The notes beneath the pieces were generated by a model, which had not been told where the DNA came from, searched no databases, and saw nothing but the letters and a program-made list of their open reading frames with translations. The position numbers were made by a program, and so were the translations under genes. A DNA stretch of 64,000 nucleotides from UM-FILTER-33-9 sp964530235 (GTDB lineage: Bacteria; Patescibacteriota; Microgenomatia; UBA1406; GWC2-37-13): assembly GCA_964530235.1 (NCBI GenBank), contig CAZGYB010000001.1, positions 310,001 through 374,000 on the forward strand. Reading direction: 5' to 3'. Below, piece after piece: positions 1 through 8,720 of the stretch (the stretch's first letter is position 1; every line of letters starts with the position of its first letter).

Positions 1-1
1 T

Positions 2-109
2 TATTTCAATGAAAAGTGGGGAATGCGAATTGAAGATACTGTGTTGTGTAAATCTTTACACCATAACGAAGTTCTTACTCGATTTCCGAAAGAACCTATT
101 TTAATTTAA
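2..109 (+). CDS. M24-family metallopeptidase (Xaa-Pro aminopeptidase type), C-terminal end only
   Basis: The window opens inside a gene that enters from the left. The frame gives 35 residues with GMRIEDTVL, then LTRFPK near the end, then a stop. M24 peptidases of the aminopeptidase P / prolidase type end in the same way: a G-x-R-(I/L)-E-(D/N) stretch carries the last metal-ligand glutamate, followed by LTxFP. The catalytic core is outside the window, so the activity cannot be checked. The stop codon lies within the last codons of the opposite-strand gene, so the two genes converge with a 9-base overlap. Confidence 0.75.
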   Translation, partial: YFNEKWGMRIEDTVLCKSLHHNEVLTRFPKEPILI

Positions 110-3031
110 ATTTTCAGGTGTTTTTTTCTCCTGTTTTGATTCCTCTGGAGGAGAACTTTCAGGCGCCGGTTCTTCCTTTGGTTTATCTTGAGATTCGTCT
201 ATCTCCATCTGCATTTCCATGTGTTTTGCCTCCTCTTTCTGTTTTGGTTTTTCGATCTCAACAAGCTCTTCATCTTGTTGTGATTGTGACTTGAGTTTTT
301 CGGTAATCTGTTTTTCCATGTCCCGCATCTCCTTGACGTGTTTTGCAGCTTCAATTTTTGCTTTGAGATATACAACAAGCTCTTCACCTTTTAAGTTGTT
401 GATGAGGAAAATCGGCAGAATATAACTGAGATCATCAACGCCCTCCTGTTTTAGTTTGTCGTCAGAAGACATGAGTTTGTTAAGAGTGTTGGTGATGAAT
501 ACAATATCATTTTCAACCCATTCATCCCGTGTGGTGATATTTTCGGTAACCGGAACCTCACCTTTTTCGTACTGTGAGGTCCACATCTTTTTGACTTCTT
601 CGTAATCTTCTATTGATACACTCGGAGGTATGGCTACTGTTTCTTCGATGTGTTTTTCCGGTTCAGTTACCAGAGGAACCTGTGCAGATACAACTTTTTC
701 TACATCTTCGACCTTAATGTTTTCCTTCAGTGCAACTGCTTTGACCACTTCGCTATTATTCTTTGCTATGTCGGAAACAGACTTGATTATTGTTGTTATT
801 TTTTCTTCTGCTACCCCAGTTTGTTGTGCTATTTGTTTAACAGCCTCAACAGTGGGTTTATGGGTGTGCTGACGATATGAGGTGAGAACAGTCCGTATTT
901 GGGGTGCAGTTGTCATGGTTTGCTGCGCGATGTTACTGACTATTTTTTCGTTTGAAGCAACCGTGTTGATAAATGAGTTGGTTACTGCAGTTGATTTGGC
1001 AACCGACGCAACGTTCTGAATAACGCTTGAAACCTGTTCTTTTTGAATACCGGTTTGTTTGCTGATATTTGTAATGATCTGTTGTGGCGATTGGGTTATT
1101 GTTTGAGTAGATGTTTTTGGAGTAAATTTACTCTGGTAGGTCGGTTGTGAAAGATTCTGCTGATAACTGGTGAGAATTGTTTTTACCTGGGAAACCGGAG
1201 CGTTAGTCGTTTGGGATAGATGATTGACGACAGAGTTATTGTTGAGCACAGAGGTAATGAATGAACTGCTTACTGATGAAACTTTATCCTGTGCAATATT
1301 TGTTTTTGTTGCAACAGATTGAAAAACAGAATTGCTTTGCGGAACAGTTTTAATGATGCGTTCTTTTTGTATGTTGCGTTCAACGGTTGAACTTGAGATA
1401 GAAGACAGCATTTGCTGGGCGATTTTGTCTTCTTTAATGCTTCGGTTGAACAGTTCGGTTCGGATATTCATGAATTTCTGACGTTCTGCAGGTGTTTCAG
1501 CCTTTGTTGGTTGCGATAGGAAAGTAAGATTTTTCTGGACTGCTTCGTGAGTTTGTTTGTTTGTTTCAAATCGTGCTACATCGGTTAGTTTTGTCATGGA
1601 AAGATCGAGGGATTTATGAATTTCTTCCGTAGTAGATTTTTTGACTTGTTCAATAGTTTCAATATGGGTTTTGACCGTTGTTTTTGTTTCAACTTCATGG
1701 GGGAGTTTCAAAGACGTTCCGGTTGTTGAAGGCGTTGGCATTGGTCCGGAAGAAGGCGGTTTCGGGCCCGGACCGGCAGCCATTTTATCAAACATTCCCA
1801 TAAGAATGTTTTTCATGGCGTAAATGCCGTCACAACAATAATCTCTGAAAATACGAAGAAGCCACCACGGGAAAAAAGTAACTGCCCATAGCATGATAAG
1901 AGAAATGATATATTCCGTATAGGTATCAACATAGTTCCCGTTGTTGATCGCTCCGATTTTATGAGTCCCTATTTGTCCCGGTCCTCCGTAAACTATGTTG
2001 ATACCAGTTGGGTAAATATATCCAAGCAAATTGCCAGCGCGGGAGAATTCAAACGGGTATGGTATACCTCTTTTCCATATTGTTGAAAGAGCTCCAAGAA
2101 ATAGAGCAAAGAGTGGTCCGTAAAAAACCCACTGGAAAAAAACTCCGATCCAAATCCAGCCGATATTTCTGATAAAAACAAAAGGCATAAGAAGAACAAG
2201 AAAGGGAGAAACGAAAATAAGGAACCAGAGGAGAATTTTCCGGAGAAGCAGCATTACCCCCATAACATAGTATGTTACGTTTCGAAGTTTCAAGATGAAT
2301 AATTCGGTTTTAATAGCCTCCTGAACTTTGAAGTTGAGGTCTTTGCACCCAATGAAGTTCGTGTAGTTTACTTCTGAGCTGCTTGCTCCAAAATATACAT
2401 TAAATAAATCCTTTCCTCCGAGGTTCTCGATAAAGAACTTCATCAAAATCTCAGAGATCTGGATGATGAAAATAGTGATAGCAAATGAAAAAGAAATATA
2501 CAGGAGTCCCAGGACAATCTTCATGATATTTGGCCAGAGTTCAATTTTGATTTGGAAATTTGATTGCTGACCGATGATATAACCCAGTCCGAATAGGGAA
2601 ACGACAAGAACAAAAAGAAAAAGAGTTACATTCCGGGTCATGTTCCAGACCGTTTTTATACCCGGATGGTCATCAATGGAATTTTTGCTTACTACCCAGT
2701 ACACAAACTGTCGAGCGCGTTCGTCTGCCTTACCCTGATCGGTTACCTCCTGATCAAGCGCCCAGAAGTGGTTTTTGAGAGGGTTCTGGATAAACTGTTC
2801 GTAGGTGTCTACACACGGTTCAAGAACATATACACCGGCTTGTCGTAAGTCTTTGGGACAGGTTCCCAGGTTTTCAGCAACTGAACAGGAAAGCGGGGCA
2901 TTGGGTATGGGTGGTAGGGTTGGAGTTGGAGTGATTGCACCAAAAACAGAAAGTGTAGTCGGCAAAAATACAAAAAAAACATATACTAATACAACATAAG
3001 CACAACTTTTGAGAAACCATTTAAAAACCAT
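101..3031 (-). CDS. VirB6/TrbL-like polytopic membrane protein with repeated C-terminal region
   Basis: 976 residues. A signal or anchor helix (about 7-30) is followed by a cysteine-bearing extracellular stretch and a polytopic membrane region (about 130-400) with several helices of 20 or more residues, as in VirB6/TrbL channel proteins of type IV secretion. After a Pro/Gly linker (about 418-440) comes a long hydrophilic, probably coiled tail rich in Q, T, S and V. Inside it are three diverged repeats (about 570-625, 651-722 and 730-782) with cores such as QTGIQKEQVSSVI and QTGVAEEKITTII, two of which also carry a TILTSYQQ-like segment. The end (about 900-976) is charged. VirB4, PrgI and pilin-like genes elsewhere in the window support a secretion or pilus role. 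The VirB6 assignment rests on topology and context; the tail is not recognised. Confidence 0.6.
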   Translation of the reverse strand: MVFKWFLKSCAYVVLVYVFFVFLPTTLSVFGAITPTPTLPPIPNAPLSCSVAENLGTCPKDLRQAGVYVLEPCVDTYEQFIQNPLKNHFWALDQEVTDQGKADERARQFVYWVVSKNSIDDHPGIKTVWNMTRNVTLFLFVLVVSLFGLGYIIGQQSNFQIKIELWPNIMKIVLGLLYISFSFAITIFIIQISEILMKFFIENLGGKDLFNVYFGASSSEVNYTNFIGCKDLNFKVQEAIKTELFILKLRNVTYYVMGVMLLLRKILLWFLIFVSPFLVLLMPFVFIRNIGWIWIGVFFQWVFYGPLFALFLGALSTIWKRGIPYPFEFSRAGNLLGYIYPTGINIVYGGPGQIGTHKIGAINNGNYVDTYTEYIISLIMLWAVTFFPWWLLRIFRDYCCDGIYAMKNILMGMFDKMAAGPGPKPPSSGPMPTPSTTGTSLKLPHEVETKTTVKTHIETIEQVKKSTTEEIHKSLDLSMTKLTDVARFETNKQTHEAVQKNLTFLSQPTKAETPAERQKFMNIRTELFNRSIKEDKIAQQMLSSISSSTVERNIQKERIIKTVPQSNSVFQSVATKTNIAQDKVSSVSSSFITSVLNNNSVVNHLSQTTNAPVSQVKTILTSYQQNLSQPTYQSKFTPKTSTQTITQSPQQIITNISKQTGIQKEQVSSVIQNVASVAKSTAVTNSFINTVASNEKIVSNIAQQTMTTAPQIRTVLTSYRQHTHKPTVEAVKQIAQQTGVAEEKITTIIKSVSDIAKNNSEVVKAVALKENIKVEDVEKVVSAQVPLVTEPEKHIEETVAIPPSVSIEDYEEVKKMWTSQYEKGEVPVTENITTRDEWVENDIVFITNTLNKLMSSDDKLKQEGVDDLSYILPIFLINNLKGEELVVYLKAKIEAAKHVKEMRDMEKQITEKLKSQSQQDEELVEIEKPKQKEEAKHMEMQMEIDESQDKPKEEPAPESSPPEESKQEKKTPENLN

Positions 3032-3043
3032 AGTGATAATTTC

Positions 3044-3072
3044 ATCATATACGATCTCGTTAGTATTGACAA
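3044..3072 (-). promoter_or_regulatory. Promoter of the VirB6-like gene
   Basis: On the minus strand TTGTCA (3072-3067) and TATGAT (3049-3044) are 17 bases apart, and the ATG at 3031 begins 12 bases after the -10 box. The mRNA would have almost no 5' leader. It is back to back with the promoter of the gene at 3169. Confidence 0.55.
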
Positions 3073-3086
3073 TAGCGGAAAAGCAG

Positions 3087-3113
3087 TTGACACAGGGTAG
3101 TAAAAGATATAAT
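3087..3113 (+). promoter_or_regulatory. Promoter of the secreted protein at 3169
   Basis: Consensus TTGACA (3087-3092) and TATAAT (3108-3113) with a rather short 15-base spacer. Initiation near 3120 would give a leader of about 50 bases. A second TTGACA at 3066-3071 overlaps the divergent promoter. Confidence 0.5.
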
Positions 3114-3168
3114 AATTAGTATATCCAGCAGATATGCTGTGAAAGTAATTAATATTTAAAAGTTCATT

Positions 3169-5154
3169 ATGAAATATACGAAATATCCCACCTTTTTTCT
3201 TTATCTCTTTCTGTTTGTTGCGCTTTTCTTTACCGCTTCTCAGGTAAACGCCCAGTCTCAAAACGTATACAAAACATGTTTAAAAAGTGAGAAATGTAGA
3301 GAAGTTGATTGTCCTGGTTCAGAGGGAAAACCAAATATCTGGCCTGGACACACTGCAAAATTGACTGAGAGTACCGATCCGAAGGACAAAAAACCCCTTC
3401 CCAATAAAGAAACGTATATTGTTGTTTGTTTAAGCAATCCGGATAGTCCGTATGAAAACGAGCGATATTTGTGTACAACAGGGAATAGAACGTTGGATTC
3501 GGAAATATATGGCATGGTTAAACGGGGCGAGACATTTATTCCTATTTTAGATATCCTGCAAACAGGACCAAACGTTGGTGTCACTTATAAATTTTGGGGT
3601 CTATTTGACTCGGTGGGGAATAGTTCTTCCAGTAAGGTTACTTCTCGGGGTGATGGTGGAATTGGTCCGTTAGAGTGGAGCGATGAGAGTCATCCAGGAA
3701 GAATTCGACAATGGTTTGCATTGCAAAGATATAACCCTGAAGATGCCACAGAAGCAGAAGGAGCGGGTCATAAAGAAGCAACATTTGAGTGGGAAGCAGC
3801 ACAAAAAGACTGTGCAAGCATTGCATGGGATCCGTATGGAAGGGTATTTGATGCGGAAACGCTTGAACCAATCACAGATACGAATCTTGTCGACTTGTGG
3901 TGGGATGCAAATCAAACTGGACTTATTCCGTCCCCACAAGTAACGCCTCGCTGGAAACACATGGTACCACTATTAGAAACAGATGGAATGCCTCTTGAAA
4001 ACCCGCAAAATGTGGATGATGATGGACAGTTTAGTTTTGTAGTACCCAATAACGACTATATATTGAAATTGAAGACAGGGTATGAAATCGAAGCGTCTGC
4101 TTCAGCAATTCACCCAAATTATTCGAAGGTTTACTCAGATCTCTATGTGCCAGATTTTGTAATTGAACAAAGAAATCAAATAGTTCATAAGGATATTCCG
4201 GTAAAATCTCTTCGGAGACCCTATCGAAATGTTAAAGTATATGATGTAATTTTCGAAAGAGTTGCAAACAAAATTGTATTGAGTGGACGTGTTTCACACC
4301 CATTTTCAAAAATTAACATCGAAACTTCTAAAATTTTTACTGCAACCCAATCGCCGGATATAAGATATCGGGTGCTTGATGGAGGAAGAGCCGATAAAGA
4401 CGGTAAATACCGTGTTGAAATCGATCAGGCACTTTTGGAAGTAACTCCTCAGTACCGCGAAGTGCCTACTGGTGCGAATTTTGAATCGGTTGATTTGCGA
4501 AGTTTAACCCTGAATACAAAGCCTTCGGTACTTGAGCGATTTGCAAGCATTATAAAAAAACTGCTTTCTCCAAAACAGGTAGAAGCTGCAACCGTATCTA
4601 TCCCTCTTGAACCTATGCCGTCATATTTGGAAGGATATGCGCGTGATGATCAGGGGAAAGTAATACCAAATGCAAAAGTAGGAGTATACTTGAAGTTTGC
4701 AAGTCTACCGAACTACGAAACAACTGCAGATATAAACGGATATTTCAAAATTGCATCTCAATTTATACCGACATCCCCTTATGATATACGGTATAAAACA
4801 CCTGCAGGTGTTCTTGTTGGTACTACGTCAACAAGGGAGTTTGTTACACAAAATCAGCGGTCTCCTGCAGGTTCTCAAGTTGATCTGTTTTCTGTTCGCG
4901 ACTCAAAGAATAATGTGGTTCCAACTGTCGCAACAACCGGCACTGGTGCATCACCGGTTCGCAATGTAGGAACAAATCCAAGGACCCAGTCGATTAGCCC
5001 CGCGTCCAGTATGCAGAAACCGCAGGCACAGGTAAATCCGGCTGTTATGCAAACCATGGTAGTTTTGATGCTATTAATACTGCTTCTTGCAGGAGTCGGA
5101 ATAGGCGTATTCCTGTATATCAAGAATAAAACACCTCAAACTGGGAACTGGTAA
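3169..5154 (+). CDS. Secreted, C-terminally membrane-anchored protein with carboxypeptidase-regulatory-like domains
   Basis: 661 residues. A clear signal peptide (about 1-28, ending in VNAQ) leads into a large extracytoplasmic part. At least two beta-sandwich segments of the carboxypeptidase-regulatory/Ig type are visible; the clearest is near 480-545 with GYARDDQGKVIPNAKVGVY and a later DINGYFKI strand pair. A Ser/Thr/Pro/Gln-rich spacer (about 570-625) precedes a single transmembrane helix (about 628-652) and a short cytoplasmic tail. It stands divergent from the VirB6-like gene and may be a surface partner of that machine, but this is only position. No catalytic motif is seen; a structural or adhesive role is the most that can be suggested. 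Confidence 0.6.
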   Translation: MKYTKYPTFFLYLFLFVALFFTASQVNAQSQNVYKTCLKSEKCREVDCPGSEGKPNIWPGHTAKLTESTDPKDKKPLPNKETYIVVCLSNPDSPYENERYLCTTGNRTLDSEIYGMVKRGETFIPILDILQTGPNVGVTYKFWGLFDSVGNSSSSKVTSRGDGGIGPLEWSDESHPGRIRQWFALQRYNPEDATEAEGAGHKEATFEWEAAQKDCASIAWDPYGRVFDAETLEPITDTNLVDLWWDANQTGLIPSPQVTPRWKHMVPLLETDGMPLENPQNVDDDGQFSFVVPNNDYILKLKTGYEIEASASAIHPNYSKVYSDLYVPDFVIEQRNQIVHKDIPVKSLRRPYRNVKVYDVIFERVANKIVLSGRVSHPFSKINIETSKIFTATQSPDIRYRVLDGGRADKDGKYRVEIDQALLEVTPQYREVPTGANFESVDLRSLTLNTKPSVLERFASIIKKLLSPKQVEAATVSIPLEPMPSYLEGYARDDQGKVIPNAKVGVYLKFASLPNYETTADINGYFKIASQFIPTSPYDIRYKTPAGVLVGTTSTREFVTQNQRSPAGSQVDLFSVRDSKNNVVPTVATTGTGASPVRNVGTNPRTQSISPASSMQKPQAQVNPAVMQTMVVLMLLILLLAGVGIGVFLYIKNKTPQTGNW

Positions 5155-5168
5155 ACGAGGATTTCAAA

Positions 5169-5930
5169 TCAAGAAGAAGAGTTTTTTTTGTTGGGGTGTG
5201 AGAGATGACTTCTCTTTGAAAGATAAAGAATACTTCCTGCGATGAAAATAAATATCCCTCCTATGACTGCTCCTTTGTTTTTTGAATCTTCGTTTCCGGT
5301 TTGTGGAAGTGCGGTCACCACCGGGGGAGCTGTTGGAGCGGTTGTTGGCGAAAGACACGTACAGTCGGTACGGTCAGTACAAGACACATTTCGACAGACT
5401 CCTGTTGTCTGTCCTGAGGTAATATAACAAGTCATTCCGGAAGGACACTGTGATGAAGTTGTGCAAGAACTGTTGCAAGCGTAAACAGGTGGGACCGTTG
5501 GGGTAATGCTTGGAGCCCAGAGCGTACAGAGTGTCGTTGAGCCGGAAGATGCTGCAATTATACGAAACGTAACTGTTGCGAAAACACCGGTTCCGGTAAA
5601 CCCAGTTGTGTTGCTCCCGGTGAGTAAAAGTTTTCCTGCCCCAAGTGACGTATCTGTTGTTACGGTATTCATGGCGCTACCGGGAACTGCACTTACATAT
5701 TCCAAATATGCAGTATCATAATCTATGCCGGTTTGAATCGAAGTGACCGACGCTCCTTGTGTGTCAATATTTATCGTAAAGGGAACTTCTTGGCCTCGTG
5801 ACAGATTACCGGTCGGCGGAACAAGAGTAAAGGCAGTTGCAAAAACCGGAGAACTGTTCCCCAACAGAAAAAAAACAAGAAAAAATATCAAAATATTGCG
5901 GTATATTTTTTTCATCTCTTTTTTAATCAT
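5169..5930 (-). CDS. Cohesin-like surface protein with LPQTG sortase signal
   Basis: About 253 residues. A signal peptide (about 1-32, ending PVFA) precedes a beta-rich domain of the cohesin type, with a GQEVPFTINIDT stretch and a Y-x-x-A-x-LEY strand. A cysteine-rich segment follows, then a Pro/Thr linker, LPQTG, a hydrophobic helix and a basic tail (SKRSH), which is the classic order of a sortase cell-wall sorting signal. The start is placed at ATG 5930; a second ATG at 5915, also followed by Lys residues, is equally possible because a TATATT box lies just upstream of 5930. It converges with the preceding gene and probably acts as an anchored surface adhesin or scaffold. No sortase gene lies in the window. 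Confidence 0.7.
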   Translation of the reverse strand: MIKKEMKKIYRNILIFFLVFFLLGNSSPVFATAFTLVPPTGNLSRGQEVPFTINIDTQGASVTSIQTGIDYDTAYLEYVSAVPGSAMNTVTTDTSLGAGKLLLTGSNTTGFTGTGVFATVTFRIIAASSGSTTLCTLWAPSITPTVPPVYACNSSCTTSSQCPSGMTCYITSGQTTGVCRNVSCTDRTDCTCLSPTTAPTAPPVVTALPQTGNEDSKNKGAVIGGIFIFIAGSILYLSKRSHLSHPNKKNSSS

Positions 5931-5998
5931 AATATACTCTTTTCCGATACACAAGAGGTGTAGAAACGGTTCTCTTCCTAAACCAGGTATGAGTTTGT

Positions 5999-6004
5999 TA
6001 TAAT
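5999..6004 (+). promoter_or_regulatory. TATAAT box 7 bases before the start at 6012
   Basis: A perfect -10 hexamer ends 7 bases before ATG 6012, so transcription should begin at or next to the start codon (leaderless mRNA). No good -35 is seen. Confidence 0.5.
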
Positions 6005-6011
6005 AGACATT

Positions 6012-6554
6012 ATGGTGAAACGCCTCGCGCTTTTTTTGGTCGGATTTTTTATAATCGTGCCTGTTTTCTTTTATATCATCACATACTCGTATTCTGAGTC
6101 GGTGGTTCTATCTGACAAAAAGGTGATTTATGAACTTCCCTATGTTGGCATGCTTCCTGACAATCCGCTTTATATCGTGAAGCAGATTCGTGACAAAATT
6201 ATTGAATTCACGATCCGCGACTATCAGAAAAAAGCGGATTACTATTTACTTCTCGCTGACAAACAAATAGGGATAGCAATTCAAATGAATAAAAAAGGAA
6301 AAACAAAACAGGCTATTACCTATCTCAAAAACGGCGAGACTCTCATGGAGAAAATCTATTCCTTACTGACTAATTCAAAAAAACAAGGCGTTGCATTTCA
6401 TGAAAGTTTTATTTATCGTCTGAAACAGAGCAATGTAAAGCATAGAGAAGTAATTGAAAGCTTTATGAAAGACTTGCCAAGCGGGAACGAGCAAATCATT
6501 AAAGAGATTGCAGATATAAATGAGGAAATACGAAAAAAACTCGAAAAAATGTAA
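6012..6554 (+). CDS. Membrane-anchored DUF5667-like protein
   Basis: 180 residues. An N-terminal membrane helix (about 5-27) is followed by YELPYVGMLPDNPLY, the hallmark of DUF5667 proteins (usually YxLPYPGILPDNPLY), and then by a wholly helical charged domain of about 120 residues with heptad-like spacing. The family is extracytoplasmic and of unknown function. It is probably transcribed without a leader from its own -10 box and is followed by an independent promoter for the S1-domain gene. Confidence 0.7.
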   Translation: MVKRLALFLVGFFIIVPVFFYIITYSYSESVVLSDKKVIYELPYVGMLPDNPLYIVKQIRDKIIEFTIRDYQKKADYYLLLADKQIGIAIQMNKKGKTKQAITYLKNGETLMEKIYSLLTNSKKQGVAFHESFIYRLKQSNVKHREVIESFMKDLPSGNEQIIKEIADINEEIRKKLEKM

Positions 6555-6560
6555 CGAGAC

Positions 6561-6589
6561 TTGTTTTTTAATGCTTTTTCTGGTATAGT
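6561..6589 (+). promoter_or_regulatory. Promoter and ribosome binding site of the S1-domain gene
   Basis: TTGTTT (6561-6566), a 17-base spacer and TATAGT (6584-6589), followed by AGGAGG at 6609-6614 ten bases ahead of ATG 6625. This is one of the few genes here with a strong Shine-Dalgarno site, which fits a highly translated product. Confidence 0.55.
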
Positions 6590-6624
6590 CTATTTTTCGG
6601 GTTTATGCAGGAGGTTAATTTGTC

Positions 6625-7722
6625 ATGCCAAAACAAAAAACAACAGTAAAAAAATCATCATCACGTGAGCAAAGCGCACACCCCATGGATGCACTTCTTC
6701 ATGCCACAGCACTTACCCCCATTCGAAAAGGGGAAGAAATAGAGGCGGTAATTGTTGCTCTCTCTAAAAAAGCAGCGCTCTTTGATATTGGCGCAAAAGC
6801 ACATGCAGTTTTAGGCGATAAAGAGCTTAAAGAAATTTCGACATATCTTCCCTACCTGAAAGTTGGAGAGAAAGTAAGGGCAAGAATTATCTCTGAGGAA
6901 TCTAAAGAGGGCTTTCCGGTGCTTTCCCTGCGCAGTTTCTTTGAAAAAGGAAAATGGGAAATTTTGGCAAACAAAAAAGAAAAAGAAGAGGTAATTGAAG
7001 TTATCTGTGGAGAGTATGGAAAAGGAGGAGTTTTTGTCGACTTTATGGGAATTCGCGGTGTTATTCCCAAGATACAGCTTACTGAGGAGTTGCTTCAGCA
7101 TCCGGAAAAACTTATGCATCAGAAAATAAAGGTTAAAATTCTGGAGGTTGATGAGAAAAAAAACCGTTTAGTGGTGTCACAGAAAATCGCAGCATTAAAC
7201 ATTTCTCAAAAAGACTTATTAGCCGGTTTTGACAAAATAGAGGTTGGAAAAACATATAAAGCACATGTATTAGGAGTATCTGAGTTTGGAATTTTTTGTG
7301 AAGTGCAGGGAGTGGAAGGACTTGTCCATATATCAGAAATTTCCTGGGAAAAAGTATCAAGTCCATCTTCTTATGTGCAAATAGGGGAAACCATAGATGT
7401 ATACGTTGTTGAGAAAAATGTGACCGATTTAAAACTCAATCTTTCAATTAAGCGTTTGACCGTTGACCCATGGTCACAGATTGAAGAACGATATCCAAAA
7501 GATAAAGAAGTCGAGGGTGAGATTATTCGTCAGGAGCGTTATGGATATTTTGTCAAACTTGAGCCGGGAATTGAGGGGCTTATTCATATTAGCAAGCTGT
7601 CCGGAAAAGAAAATTTGAAGATTGGATCAAAAATCAAAGCATTTATCGAAAAAGCAGATAAACGCAATAGGAAAATGAGTCTTGTTCTCACTCAAAGCGA
7701 AAAGCCAGTAACCTACCGATGA
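6625..7722 (+). CDS. rpsA: S1 RNA-binding domain protein (ribosomal protein S1 homologue)
   Basis: 365 residues with four S1 OB-fold repeats at about 33-105, 120-190, 206-277 and 290-357. Each shows the G-x-V-x-x-(F/Y)-G-x-F-V pattern followed by a G-(L/V)-(V/I)-H-I-S strand in the last two (GVEGLVHISEIS, GIEGLIHISKLS). The first two repeats are degenerate, as expected for the ribosome-docking repeats of S1. Proteobacterial S1 has six repeats and Gram-positive versions about four, so the length fits a short bacterial S1 that helps recruit mRNA to the 30S subunit. A generic S1-domain RNA-binding protein is the alternative. Confidence 0.8.
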   Translation: MPKQKTTVKKSSSREQSAHPMDALLHATALTPIRKGEEIEAVIVALSKKAALFDIGAKAHAVLGDKELKEISTYLPYLKVGEKVRARIISEESKEGFPVLSLRSFFEKGKWEILANKKEKEEVIEVICGEYGKGGVFVDFMGIRGVIPKIQLTEELLQHPEKLMHQKIKVKILEVDEKKNRLVVSQKIAALNISQKDLLAGFDKIEVGKTYKAHVLGVSEFGIFCEVQGVEGLVHISEISWEKVSSPSSYVQIGETIDVYVVEKNVTDLKLNLSIKRLTVDPWSQIEERYPKDKEVEGEIIRQERYGYFVKLEPGIEGLIHISKLSGKENLKIGSKIKAFIEKADKRNRKMSLVLTQSEKPVTYR

Positions 7723-7728
7723 TTTCTT

Positions 7729-7845
7729 CGTATAACGTGTAACGCGTAGCGTATAACGTATCGTATACAACAAAATAGACTTCCTTATCTAATAATTCTT
7801 AACGTTTTGCGATATACGTTACGCGTTTTGCGTTATACGGTATAC
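7729..7845. repeat. Cluster of CGTATAACG-type direct and inverted repeats
   Basis: CGTATAACG occurs at 7729-7737 and 7750-7758, and its exact reverse complement CGTTATACG at 7831-7839. Related units built on TAACGCG and ACGCGT lie between. The two arms face each other across about 70 bases and could form an extended hairpin. The right arm ends in TATACT (7841-7846), a plausible -10 box 6 bases before ATG 7853. It resembles a small palindromic mobile or REP-like element; no coding sequence is present. Confidence 0.55.
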
Positions 7846-7852
7846 TGAAAAT

Positions 7853-8686
7853 ATGGAACAGCATCCGATACCCCGGCAAATTACTACTTTTGAGTTCAAG
7901 TTGATCGGGTTTATGACGCTCAAACAATTTTTGTATATTGTTATTTTTGCACCGCTTGGTTTTATTGTGTACATGTTGTTTCCCATACCCATCCTTAATA
8001 TTGTTTTGGCAGTTTGTGTTGGGGTAATTGGGGTGATATTTGCTTTTGTTCCCTATAATGACAGACCGTTTGATGTCTTGCTCAAAAATTTCTGGAAACG
8101 AATAAATTCCCCGACTCAGTATTTTTTCAGAAAAGAGAATCCTCCGATTGCAGTGCTTCAAAATCTTTATTTTGTAAGCGATCCTCACCGAGTTATGGCT
8201 CATATTGAGTCGCAAAAAATGCTTTCTACCTACTTGGCTAATACAAAACAGACATTATTGGCAAATCAGCGAAAAAAAGCGGTTCAACAGGTTGTTCAAG
8301 CACCCGGTGGAACACTGCGCGTTCAGGCTCCATCAAAAAAACAAGGACTGTTTCATATTCCCGGACTTTCCAACCATGAGGTTGCAGCCCCTGTTTCCGT
8401 AACGCCCGCAGCAAAAAAACCTTTTTTTATCGGTGTTGTAAAAAACAATAAACAGATTCCGCTTCCGGGAATTCTTATTTACATAAAAGACAAAACAGAT
8501 AAGCCGGTACGGTTGCTGAAGACAAATCCGCATGGCGTTTTTGCTACCTACAGTATGCTTCCTCCCGATGAGTATACGTTTGAGATGAAGGATACGAACA
8601 ACCTTTACTTTTTTGATACAATGAAAATAACGGTAGCGGAACGGAATGAAAAGCCAATTGAATTCCATTCCAGGGAAATGTTGTAA
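7853..8686 (+). CDS. PrgI-family protein with C-terminal carboxypeptidase-regulatory-like domain
   Basis: 277 residues. The N-terminus (about 1-90) has the PrgI/VirB3-like layout: a short cytoplasmic start, two closely spaced membrane helices (about 25-65) and the FVPYNDRPFD / W-K-R segment. PrgI proteins accompany VirB4 ATPases in Gram-positive-type conjugation systems. A low-complexity linker leads to a beta-sandwich (about 185-270, VKNNKQIPLPGILIYIKD) like carboxypeptidase-regulatory domains, which is not part of ordinary PrgI. It heads an operon with the TraC-like and VirB4 genes, 34 bases before the next start. Confidence 0.75.
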   Translation: MEQHPIPRQITTFEFKLIGFMTLKQFLYIVIFAPLGFIVYMLFPIPILNIVLAVCVGVIGVIFAFVPYNDRPFDVLLKNFWKRINSPTQYFFRKENPPIAVLQNLYFVSDPHRVMAHIESQKMLSTYLANTKQTLLANQRKKAVQQVVQAPGGTLRVQAPSKKQGLFHIPGLSNHEVAAPVSVTPAAKKPFFIGVVKNNKQIPLPGILIYIKDKTDKPVRLLKTNPHGVFATYSMLPPDEYTFEMKDTNNLYFFDTMKITVAERNEKPIEFHSREML

Positions 8687-8720
8687 AACGTTATAAACGG
8701 TATAACATACAAACGTCAAT

